From NCBI GenBank assembly GCA_963920635.1, contig OY987298.1:38719787-38783786 (forward strand): a DNA stretch of 64,000 nt, given 5' to 3'. The notes below the pieces were generated by a model that had not been told where the DNA came from, made no database searches, and worked only from the letters and a program-made list of their open reading frames with translations. Source of the stretch: Pseudeuparius sepicola (Eukaryota > Arthropoda > Insecta > Coleoptera > Anthribidae). The position numbers were made by a program, and so were the translations under genes. The number at the start of each line of letters is the position of its first letter. Positions within the stretch are counted from its first letter, which is position 1. Positions 44,830 to 54,297 of the stretch are shown one piece after another.

Positions 44830-44957
44830 GTATATTATTAACCAAGGTTTAGACAGAGGCTATTATTGACCCGAACGTCAATATTAAATACCGAGGCAAC
44901 GCCGAGGGATTTAAGACGTGAGGGCAATAATAGCTGTCTAAACCGTGGTTAATATAC
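44830..44957. repeat. Large hairpin A of the YR element
   Basis: Arms 44830-44887 and 44911-44957 pair with small gaps through TTAACCAAGGTTTAGACAG and CTGTCTAAACCGTGGTTAA and through CTATTATTG/CAATAATAG. The apex is ACCGAGGCAACGCCGAGGG, with CCGAGGCAA at 44891-44899. Confidence 0.9.
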
Positions 44958-44960
44958 AAT

Positions 44961-45020
44961 TTTTTCCACTACTAACACTCCATAAAAATATTTTTCCACT
45001 ACTAACACTCCATAAAAATA
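44961..45020. repeat. Tandem 30-bp repeat x2 carrying the inverted-repeat sequence
   Basis: Two exact copies of a 30-base unit (44961-44990, 44991-45020) starting TTTTTCCACTACTAACACTC. The first 16 bases are the repeat found inverted at 48626-48642. Confidence 0.95.
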
Positions 45021-45223
45021 TTATTGTAAAAAATTGTAAAGCATTTTTAATAGTAAACTTACCTTTGTTTTTTTCTTCATATTATTTAATCACAAATCAA
45101 GTTAGCCTTGATTTTTGTTTCATCAAATGAAGTTAATTTACTGTTATCTGTCAAATTTAGCCATTAATTATTATTATTATTATTTATTCTTGACTAAATC
45201 AACTGTGAGTTTATATTATTTTT

Positions 45224-46340
45224 GTGAAAAAGTGTGATAATAATTATCATGATGGCTCATCCTCGCCAAACATATTCTGCATTCCTCCGGAAATTAGAGA
45301 AGAGGCACAAAAGATGAATGATCAGTTGCTTCCACAGAAGTCGAAAAGTGTTTACTTAAAAACTTATACAATGTTTAAAGACTGGTGCAAAATGAAGAAT
45401 ATTGAAACAATTTCTGAAAATATATTATTGGTATATTTTCGAACGCAAGCTGAAAACAAGAAATCATCAAGCTTGTGGGCAACGTTTTCTATGTTAAAAT
45501 CCACGATTTCATTGAAGGAAAATATTGACATTTCGAAGTATTTTAAACTGGTAGCATTTTTGAAAAGGCAAAATACTAATTATGTAGCGAAAAAATCACT
45601 TGTTTTTAAAGAAGATGAAATTGCACGATTGCCTCGTTCTACTTTACATATATTTACATATTTACAATAAACAATAATTACTTTATTACTTACTAGGTTG
45701 TACTTGTTATCGCAGTTGCTGGTGCATGTAGAACAGACCAACTTTGTAATATGCTTCGAAAAGACTTGGATGTTCGAGACGATATGATCGTTATTGATAT
45801 TTCTACTAGTAAAAATGGAACAGCACGAAAGTTTGTTATCATGAAGCCAGTTTGGGTCGAAGTTGTTAAAAAGTATATTCAAAAACGGCCTACCCCAGAT
45901 TTGCCACGCTTATTTTAGCGGAAAATGGTGGCGATCTTATAACTGTAAAACAGCACGGAGGTTGGAAATCTTCCACTGTTGCCGAAGGGTATATTGAAGA
46001 ATCTCTGGCTTCTAAAAAAAGAATAGCTAAAATGGTTCAAGGGCCAGTTTACAGTGCTACATCAGTACCTGTAGTTGCGCAGAGCGATAACACTATCCAT
46101 CCAAATGATAGTCATAATGAACCTCGTGATGAACAGTTATTTGATATTGGTAGTTCTAGTTCCTTTGCTAATATAGAATCGAGAAATCCCGTCAGTGTTA
46201 CACAAAAAATATCAGATAATATTCACTTAAACAATCAACACATTAATATTCCGGTTACAAATACAAGCACTGCAACAGGTTTAATTAATATGACTAGTTA
46301 CAATTGCACAGTCAATTGTTACATTAATAATAATAATTAG
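45224..46340 (+). pseudogene. Tyrosine recombinase relic with part of the catalytic core deleted
   Basis: Three pieces in different frames. 45224-45670: SAM-like N-terminal domain (IPPEIREEAQK, LLPQKSKSVY, SSSLWATFSMLKSTIS). 45697-45917: start of the catalytic domain with VLVIAVAGACRTDQL (first catalytic Arg) and SKNGTARKFVI (catalytic Lys hairpin). 45903-46340: KQHGGWKSSTVAEGYIEES, holding the late His/Trp position and the Tyr nucleophile, then a Ser/Asn-rich tail. The HxxR box that should lie between RPTPDLP and the third piece is gone, so this copy cannot recombine DNA. The gap between pieces 1 and 2 has no usable splice donor, so it is damage rather than an intron. The start is uncertain; 45224 is a GTG, and no in-frame ATG precedes the conserved IPPEIR. 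Confidence 0.82.
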
Positions 46341-46397
46341 TTTTAGTTTTAATTTGTAATTTTTGTTTTCGCAAATACTTAAATAAACGTTGTTTCA

Positions 46398-46405
46398 TCA
46401 GCTGT
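46398..46405. repeat. 8-bp target duplication TCAGCTGT, left copy
   Basis: Identical to 48320-48327. Eight bases is the hAT superfamily length. Confidence 0.92.
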
Positions 46406-46594
46406 CAGTGGCGGCCCGTGGGTTTTGGCAGCGGGTGGGCAAGGTGACACCCCCCCCCCCCGCAAAAAATAGGGAAATAGGGACATGTTACTCTAGTTAG
46501 TCAATTTACTTTTGGAATCGGAAACTCGTTAAGTACGCCGTAAACTGACTTAGGTAGGTACCTATCTATCGCAAACTTTCCAAAAATAAACAGT

Positions 46595-46867
46595 TCAGCA
46601 AGAACCAACGAGAAGGTCAGAGTGTTTTCTTGCCGGGATGGGATGGGGTGATTTCGCGTGTTTTTTTAATGATTCGTTGATATGCTTTAAATCCGAATAA
46701 CCCGACGAATTCCACGGAGATTTAGATTTTTCGTTGAACAGCAAGCAAGGCCAGCAATATAGTTTATTGGTAGTTTCGCTTGCCGTTAACCAATCATATT
46801 TATTGTACCAATTAACGTTAAAGGACCGATTGCTACCACGATTATCAGAATTTACCAATCTTTTCAT
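46595..46867 (-). pseudogene. hAT transposase N-terminal zinc-finger fragment (TTF-type)
   Basis: About 90 codons reading FNVNWYNKYDWLTASETTNK, then LYCWPCLLFNEKSKSPW and GYSDLKHINESLKKHAKSPH. This W…CxxCLLF…GY.D…H…S..H pattern is the TTF-type finger preceding hAT catalytic domains of the ZMYM/ZNF862-like group. The catalytic domain and dimerisation region are absent, so it is a relic of an internal deletion. Confidence 0.85.
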
Positions 46868-48240
46868 TTATGCGCGAACACCTTTTCATCATATTTTAAC
46901 TTTTAACATATTAAAGCGCCGATTTAACAAAAAATTTACTATATCACCTGTACCTGTGATACCTGTACTGTTATTGTTGTTATTACTGCTTACCAGCAGC
47001 CCCTGCACCTGCAGAATAGTTGCCTCGACTGCTTGGTCTTGGTCGCACCCCCGGCACTCCATTATCCCGATCGCGAAAAAATAGTAGCACCTACGAAAAC
47101 GACTCCGTAAAACTGAATTAGAATTAAGTTATCATTAGCACGCGGCCACGCGGCCTGGAGCCCGAAGAGAGAGAGATAGCAATAACAACAAGTGCATGCA
47201 TCGCATCATCTGCATGACAAGGAAGTCGAAGTCGGACGTTCCTCCCCCAGCGTTCAAAAAATGGGCTCGCCGGCGCGCCCGAGCCTCCTTTCCCAACTTC
47301 CCTATGCCTGACTGCCTGGCTCAGCGGCGCCTATCCCGGCCGGAAAATCAAAAATTCAGTTTGCTGTTTGTTTTGTAATGTACCTAATAAACTAATAAGA
47401 TTTGAGATTTGAAAAAAAAAAACAAAGGAACGTACGTTACTAGTTACTAAGTACTTTCGGATTTGATTGATAAATGATAAATGGTAAGTATAAAGTAGGT
47501 ATAAGTATAACTTTTTTGCAATTCGAATGTAGATCTAAATCGGTTTTCGTTTTCTCTTTGCCCTTTACATTCATTCTAATTCTAATTTATTGAAAATTGG
47601 ACCGATTATGCGATTGTGATTAATGAACTGAACGTGAACGTGAATATACACGTATACTTTACATACCTTACCGAAATAAAAACGTAGTTAGCAACTGACT
47701 GTTAGTTACTAATAGTAATAGTTACACACTAGACATGGATTCATTTTTCCTGAATTTTCGCGACTTAATTTACCTATGTAAATGCGTTTTGACTCTGCAG
47801 ACAAACGGCAGCGTTCGGTCGCCGCTTCCGGCCGCTTGCCGCTGAGTCGGCTCGTCTGGTGGGCCGGCTGGAGTCCCGCCCACCCAAATAACATTTAAAT
47901 GCAGAGTATGCGTAACCTACGTTTATATCTTCGCACAGCTCGGGCGCGTAGCTCTCGTCGCAGACGTATAGCTTGGCTAATAAGGCTAAGATTCGCCCGG
48001 TACGGGCTGGCCCATCGGCATCTGCATTGGCTGGGAGAGCCGCGCACCGCAGTTTGGGAAATTCCATCGCGCCCTCCCATAATAATTACCAAATTCAAAC
48101 ATTTTGAAGCTATAGCTATATGTCGCAGGCTTATTGTAAAATCAGTCTTATTATAATACGCCTAGGCTTTTTTAGTACGACTAGGCGCATTGTAATACTA
48201 CTCAAATAATTAAGAATCTCACAATTTGACTGACAATTTT

Positions 48241-48260
48241 AGGCGTATTATAATACGCCT
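48241..48260. repeat. Perfect 20-bp palindrome inside the hAT right end
   Basis: AGGCGTATTATAATACGCCT is fully self-complementary. Related words (ATAATACGCCTAGG at about 48154) lie 90 bases upstream. They may be transposase-binding sites. Confidence 0.85.
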
Positions 48261-48319
48261 GCCGCTTCTTACGTTGGGTGGGCACTGCCCACCCTGCCCA
48301 TTGCCACGAGCCGCCACTG

Positions 48320-48327
48320 TCAGCTGT
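48320..48327. repeat. 8-bp target duplication TCAGCTGT, right copy
   Basis: Second copy of the duplication flanking the hAT element. Confidence 0.92.
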
Positions 48328-48529
48328 TGTTACTAATTTTAGGTTAGAGCGGTTAGGTGGAGGTGGGGGAAGGGAAGGTTAGATTTCTGTTTTGTGGGCA
48401 GACTCCACAAGTAAAAATATCTACATTGGCGTGTGTTCAGCGTTTAATACAAATTGAAAAAAAAAACAGTGAAATAAGTAAGCAGGGTTGTATAATAATA
48501 CGAAATTGTGCCGTACATAGAAGAGCCTG

Positions 48530-48642
48530 ATACTAGTGACCCGTGACGTCAATTCATTATTGACCTTGGGGAGAGAAAATCAACTTCTCGGGTTAATGAT
48601 GGGTCAATAATACATGCTTTTTAGGGTTAGTAGTGGAAAAAA
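48530..48642. repeat. Hairpin B and inverted repeat at the right end of the YR element
   Basis: ATTATTGACC (48556-48565) pairs perfectly with GGTCAATAAT (48602-48611). An outer ACTAGTGACCC pairs imperfectly with GGGTTAGTAGT. The block GACCCGTGACGTCAAT here resembles GACCCGAACGTCAAT in hairpin A. The inverted repeat GTTAGTAGTGGAAAAAA closes the element. Confidence 0.7.
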
Positions 48643-49974
48643 CTACTTTTGTCACATTCATCTTTTTTTTATCCCTGTTTTATCATGCGTTTTAGGATTT
48701 GTGGAAAATATTGAAATTTACTATTATATAATTTGAAAAATGTGATTTTATTGATAAATAAAGATGTAAGATTAGTGAGTGTAAAAATATATTTACAAGA
48801 AAAGGTGATAATGGGCATAAGCACTCAAAGTTAGCAAAAAGAAAAAGAAAAAACTAGTAACCGCATACACGTGTTTCATGCTAAAAATAAAAATATTGGT
48901 AAAGGTTTTTTGTTTGTTTGTACCCACGGAGTTGTCCTTTTGCGTTAATAGGACTTTCCTAAGTGCTTGCGGCCACCGCCGAATGATTAAAATGAAATTT
49001 GTGTGGTTCGACGTAACAATCTACTCGAACATAAAGAAAGACTAGTGAGAAATAAATAAATTTTGGCCACATCCTTCGGCACAAGATCGGTCACGTTCGG
49101 CGCGGTGTTCGATGACACAATAATTTCACGTATGTTTTGACCAAACGCACCGTCTGATTTGGGAAAGAGCGCCTATACTAAAATCGAGCAATCCGTACTC
49201 CTGGCGTAATTTCACCCGACTAGGCCACAGGGACGTACTCGATCGCAACAGTGTAGTTATGCGGTTTTATCTTGTTGTTTTCAGCTATTTAGACACTGCC
49301 ACAAATAATTTTAGATATCGATGTTTTGAACCATTTTATAATTAAGCCAATAATTTTTTCGAAATATTTTGATTTTGAACAATGGTAAAACTAAAATTAA
49401 ATAAAGGTCGTACCTCAGTGCGGCCCTGGCATTCCGCACAGCTTTAGATGATACTTCCTGTATAATTGTGGCGCGTCGGTGCAGCAGTGACGAGGGTCAA
49501 CGCCAAACCTTCCGATGGGGACAAACCCGTGGTTCTACCCAATAACATAATTAGATAATCCATTTAACTGGAATCGGGTCGCTGCTTGAGAGTTGATAAA
49601 TTACTTACGCGATAAAAGATTTGGGTTTCAGTGAAGCGAGTTGACGGTAAAGCCGCATTGGTCTGCAGTGTAATTATAAAGCAATATCTAGTAACTAAAC
49701 CGTTAAACATTAAAATAGGAAATGCAAATTTTTTTGTCCTACCAATATCGAGAATTGCTTTATATGTGAAGATCAAAGAGGGACTAGAAGGATCTAAATT
49801 GGTGATTTTTACAACCTTTTATTTAACTTGCAATGTATGTATGATTGTTTGTATGTGTGTTTAGGTCAAATCTTGCAAGCTGAATTAGAACCACTTCCTG
49901 ACACCCGATTGAGCTGAAATTTTGCGTACACCTTTAGTTCTGGTGACAATACAATACTCAATAGTGTAATACTT
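48643..49974. other. No gene recognised
   Basis: AT-rich to 48990, then a mixed-composition unique part (49000-49520) and AT-rich again. Overlapping short frames at 49564-49864 are on opposite strands and have no domain. Confidence 0.4.
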
Positions 49975-50195
49975 TCAAAGTGGCCGTCGCCACAAGATGG
50001 CAGATGATGTGTTTTTTGTCAACCCCCTTAATATGGGTATCAATAGAAAGGGCTTGAAGAGTAGAAAATTAGAATGCGATAGAGTTAGTGACATCACACT
50101 AAATTCAATATGGCCGCCCCTCTAAGATGGCGGATAATGTATTTTTTGTCAATCCTCTTAATATGGGCATTAAATGAAAGGGCTTGAAGAGTAGA
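49975..50195. repeat. Tandem duplication of a GATGGC…GGGCTTGAAGAGTAGAA unit
   Basis: Two units of about 120 bp, at about 49975-50070 and 50104-50195. Both run (A)GTGGCCG or ATGGCCG, AAGATGGC(A/G)GAT, TTTTTTGTCAA, TTAATATGGG and AAAGGGCTTGAAGAGTAGAA. This type of block is familiar as an interspersed repeat in insect genomes, though I cannot name it. Confidence 0.75.
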
Positions 50196-50224
50196 ACTAA
50201 AAAGTTGAAAATAAAATTAATAGT

Positions 50225-50970
50225 AAAAAAATATTTTTAAGAACAAGCTTTTATTTAAATGAACAGAGAGATAGTCGACCATATACAGTACTATTTAGGG
50301 ACGGTAATCCCTCATCAGTATGGCTCACCCGACTATAAAGTGATATAGACAAACGTTGCCTAGACGATCAATTCAATAAGGAATCAATCAATTGCCGAAG
50401 CAATCAATTGATCATGGAGTATTATAACGAAGAACAAACAGAGAGATAGTCGACCATATACAGTACTGTTTCGGGACGGTAATCCATCATCAGTATGGCT
50501 CACCCGACTATAAAGTGATATAGACAAACGTTGCCTAGACGATCAATTCAATAAGGAATCAATCAATTGCCGAAGCAATCAATTGATCGTTATAATACTC
50601 CATGATCAATTGATTGCTTCGGCAATTGATTGATTCCTTATTGAATTTATTTAAATGCTCTGAAAAGAAGAAATTAAACTTTATAATAAATCAAACCAAG
50701 GCAAACTCATAATTTTGTTATATTATACAACTCTATATGATATAAAAGCTTGTCGCGAGTATATATATATCTTGAAAGTAATTTTAAGTAGAAAATGTAT
50801 TTTTATATAAAAGAAATTTACTACACACGAAAATCTCGCGACAAGCTTTTATATCATATACAGTTCTATAATGTAACAAAATTATGGGTTTGCCTTGGTT
50901 TGGTTTATTATAAAGTTTATTTTCTTCTTTTCAGAGCATTTAAATAAAAGCTTGTTTTTAAAAATATTAG
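50225..50970. mobile_element. Complex foldback element with nested repeats
   Basis: The outer inverted ends are at 50225-50260 and 50937-50970 (CAAGCTTTTATTTAAAT and complement). The right half is a second inverted repeat with arms 50649-50759 and 50835-50945. The left half holds two direct copies of a 175-bp unit (starts 50262 and 50437). The second unit runs into an inverted copy of its own last 44 bp (50545-50588 against 50604-50647). A diverged end is at 16550-16620. It encodes nothing. Confidence 0.85.
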
Positions 50971-52377
50971 AAGAATAGAAAGAATAACAGTAGTTATTGT
51001 TGGCAACTGAAAAGACACTTCCTGCAGATATTGATGATCTAAAACGCAGAACAACTCAAGAATGTAGAAGATTGGTAGGACAAACTTTTGCAAAAGTGAG
51101 TGAGCAAAATTAGAAAATAGACTTTATTATTGTAAAATAAAGAGGTTCGGATAATACTTTACTTTGTTTTTGACTAGTTTTCAAATTACTTATTTTGTGG
51201 GATATGAATTTCGTTCTCACCATCCATATTATGCACCCTTATGTTTATACCTAGATATTTTTTACCTGTGTACCTAATAATTACTCGACGACAGCTGTGA
51301 AGTAATTCTTCTTGTGCTTCGGGAAACCCCAACACCTCACACATATGATCCCAGAAAATGGTAAAGGAAACTCGCAATAATTGGATTTATACCATCTCTT
51401 AGTTCGCGCGAGCGTATAAAGGGGTCCCCACAAAAAAATTATTTGTGAAACAGCTTCGTTAACGTGCGGGCCCTTTCAGAATTTGCTTATCAGGATCGGC
51501 TTTATGATTCGTAAGGACACAATAAATTTAAAGGCCCATTCATCGGATTATTAGGATTTTTACATTTGAAAGGACCAGCTGACGAGGAGAGATAAAAAAG
51601 CACGATAATAAAATAACGGGGTCAAAAGAAGTTCTGGGAATTTTAAGGAACTCGTACGTCTTCGGGTTTCACCGCTTGGTAAGCTTTTATATCTACAGGA
51701 CGATCCCAAATTTGATTTTTTAATGCCTCGTTTAAGGGCCATCTATAGGTGGGAGATATCTTGAACATTTCTCTTCACCATCCTGCGGTGGCGGTGGGAG
51801 GCATAATATACCTGCCACTCTCCTTTATTACTCACTGGGTCTAGTGTGTTTTTGGACCCGGCAGCTGGAGGCAAAAATGAAGCATTTTATTATTCTTACA
51901 TTTCAAATTTTACAAATATTGAGGCGAAATTTTACACTTACTTTTACTTTTTATTTTTAGGTTAGATAACTATAATACCTAACAATATTGTCATTGTAGA
52001 GATAACCTTTTAAAATAGTTTTCATAGTACCTACTCATGATCAATGACATTCTAATAATGGACGGGCGTTAGAACGAGAAGTGTATGTGAGGGGGCTAAT
52101 GTTGGCAAAACGGTACCTTGCATCACACTTTCGGTAAAATAAAAAGACCGATATTTGTATGTCAGTGACTAAAAAGCGGGCAAAGACGTTTCAAATTGTG
52201 CAGCTTAGGTATATTAGAGCTGTTTCTGGCCTCTTTTTAATAGAAAGTGCTTTTTTCACAGTTCAGTAATAGCCCTACACAATATGATTAAATATTGTTT
52301 AGCGATTAACTTTCATGAGTAAGTTTTTACGATATGAATTATGAATAAGGAATTAAAATATTTCCGCAGTATACTTA
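50971..52377. other. No gene recognised; possible host unique DNA
   Basis: 51400-51880 is GC-richer, non-repetitive and contains TGCGGTGGCGGTGGGAGGC at about 51783. Short frames here (51186-51377, 51560-51742) have no domain. It resembles conserved non-coding host sequence, which I cannot test. Confidence 0.35.
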
Positions 52378-54073
52378 TAGGCCAGGCAATGGGGAGTTTC
52401 TATTCGCAAAAGGTCGGAGAGAAATGAAATTTGGTGGGATGGTAGGCATAGGTCCCCTCATAGTACACCTGAGTTTGCGACCTCAGGGTGTTGCCGCTAG
52501 AGGGGTGGGGGGATGAAAACTCTGCGTCGGGACGCTTTTCGGGAAATAGCGCCGTTGTGGTAAGCCCTATCGAAAAAAAGTTGAAATGAAATATGTAGAG
52601 AACAAAATTGTGCACAATTTCGGTCTTTACAGTTTTCGTCTGCGACCAATAGTTTCCGCTCTACGCCGTGCCAAAGTTGGGGGTTGGTTTGCAATTTTCA
52701 ACAAAATCAGAATTTCATCGCGGATTAAGACGAATATCGCTATTAAACAATTCTGTAATATTTTTTTTTTCTGAAAGAGTAATGTTTTCCGAGTCGGCAG
52801 ATGCCAGGTTTGATACATTTGGTCGTGTATAATAAAATATATGATTTTTTGAAGCGCGCCGCTACATACTCCGATGAGGGTATTTTCTAATTGTTAATAT
52901 CTACGCCGCCACATTTATTAATTTTGTCCATACATGAAACAAGAAAATGTAATTATCAACTCGTTTCCACACCACCCTTGTAGAGTTGATCGGTGCGTTT
53001 TTTTAACGTGGTATCCCCAAGAGGCCTAATCCACGGTCGATATCATTTATTTTACTTTGAGTCTCTTGCAACGTTGTAAAGCTGACTCGCCTTCATTGTC
53101 ATCATCCTCGGACATCAATTATTCAGAGACAGAATCGGCAAACTCGGCGTTGTCTGTTTGGTCCTCATCGTCCTGTATCTGATTGGAAACGTTTTCGGCA
53201 TCTTCTGTGTTGTCGTCGTCTAACGCAATCAGGTCTGGAATGTTTTCGCAGGACGTCCCAATACAGTGTAAACACAGAACCGAACATTTTAATCCTGCCT
53301 TCCGGCAACCACAAGCAGGTCCATAACCTTTCTGGCATCTGCACGAGATGCTCTTAAGTAAAACATCTGGAGCTGGTTCCTTTGAAATCCGTATTGCGTC
53401 CAGTCCTGTGCTTGACAATATGTACGCAATGAATGATGACGGCACGAGTCGGATGTTGGTGGCAGCGCCGCGAGATTGAATGAATTTTTGGCGACAGCCA
53501 GTACAAAGTTCGTATACCGCAGAGAGTCCAACTTACGCTGTTCACTTCCTGCACCATACTGCCTCAACATAAACTCTACCTCAAGGGTGGTGTGGAAACG
53601 AGTTGATAATGACATTTTCTTGTTTCATGTATGCACAAATTAATAAATGTGGCGGCGTAGATATTAACAATTAGAAAATACCCTCATCGGAGCATGAAGC
53701 GGCGCGCTTCAAAAAATCATATATTTTATTATACACGACCAAATGTATCAAACCAACCCCCAACTTTGGCACGGCGTAGAGCGGAAACTATTGGTCGCAG
53801 ACGAAAACTGTAAAGACCAAAATTGTGCACAATTTTGTTCTCTACATATTTCATTTCAACTTTTTTTCGATAGGGCTTACCACAACGGCGCTATTTCCCG
53901 AAAAGCGTTCCGACGCAGAATTTTCATCCCCCCACCCCTCGAGCGGCAACACCCTGAGGTCGCAAACTCAGGTGTACTATCAGGGGACCTATGTCTACCA
54001 TCCCACCAAATTTCATTTCTCTCCGACCTTTTGCGAATAGAAACGCGTTTTTTATACCCATTGCCTGGCCTAT
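52378..54073. mobile_element. Foldback element with long arms enclosing a gene fragment
   Basis: The left arm (52378-about 52988) and right arm (about 53576-54073) are inverted copies with only scattered differences. The left arm has an extra segment of about 110 bp near 52690-52800. The ends read TAGGCCAGGCAATGGG in both directions, next to TA. The middle 590 bp holds part of a protein-coding gene with a CXC domain whose first codons fall in the right arm. No transposase is present. Confidence 0.85.
53119..53615 (-). pseudogene. Fragment of a CXC (tesmin/TSO1-like) domain protein
   Basis: The first frame (from 53615) reads LRYTNFVLAVAKNSFNLAAL then PPTSDSCRHHSLRTYCQAQ, a segment I know from a large group of arthropod proteins with the pattern LPPT…HS.R.Y.Q.Q.W. 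Near 53400 the coding frame shifts and continues with PAPDVLLKSISCRCQKGYGP, ACGCRKAGLKCS and C..CIGTSCEN, a Cys-rich CXC motif, then a very acidic Asp/Glu tail ending at 53119. In full proteins this is the C-terminal part. The upstream part is missing, and its first codons lie in the inverted arm, so it looks captured by the foldback element. Function unknown. Confidence 0.65.
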
Positions 54074-54297
54074 TATATCTATTTTAAACTACATACCAAT
54101 CCTGTTGCTTTCAGAATTAGTAAAATAAGGAAATAAGATAAATTAATACATGGTTTTCAAGTTCCCAAATATTTCTGTTATTTAAATATTCATATTCAAC
54201 TTTCCAACATAAAAACAAAGAATTGAATGAAGAAAATGTTTTAAAAAATTCTTGGCAGAAAATGATATGGCCTATTGCATTTTACCACAATATTTGA

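Larger units (their letters stand above)
46406..48319 (-). mobile_element. Internally deleted hAT transposon, CAGTGGCGGC(C/T)CGTGG ends
   Basis: The left end CAGTGGCGGCCCGTGGG and the right end in reverse, CAGTGGCGGCTCGTGGC, are inverted repeats with one early mismatch. The element is 1914 bp with a perfect 8-bp target duplication. Only a zinc-finger fragment of the transposase is left (46595-46867). The interior is partly GC-rich (47000-47350, 47800-48080) with no further domain. The clean duplication suggests insertion after the YR element was already in place. Confidence 0.92.
44830..48642 (+). mobile_element. Hairpin-flanked tyrosine-recombinase (Crypton-like) element, interrupted by a hAT
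   Basis: A large hairpin (44830-44957) is followed by a 17-bp repeat TTTTTTCCACTACTAAC (44960-44976) and a YR gene relic. After a 1.9-kb hAT insertion comes a second hairpin region (about 48530-48611) and the inverse repeat GTTAGTAGTGGAAAAAA (48626-48642). Removing the hAT and one duplication leaves about 1.9 kb. Known Cryptons carry a YR gene but are not known for terminal hairpins or inverted repeats, so the layout is unusual. The exact boundaries are inferred from these repeats; no target duplication was found. Confidence 0.65.

Noticed and set aside
45670..45697. Intron between YR pieces 1 and 2
   Set aside because: A possible acceptor TTACTTACTAG exists, but no usable GT donor lies in the gap, so damage is the simpler reading.
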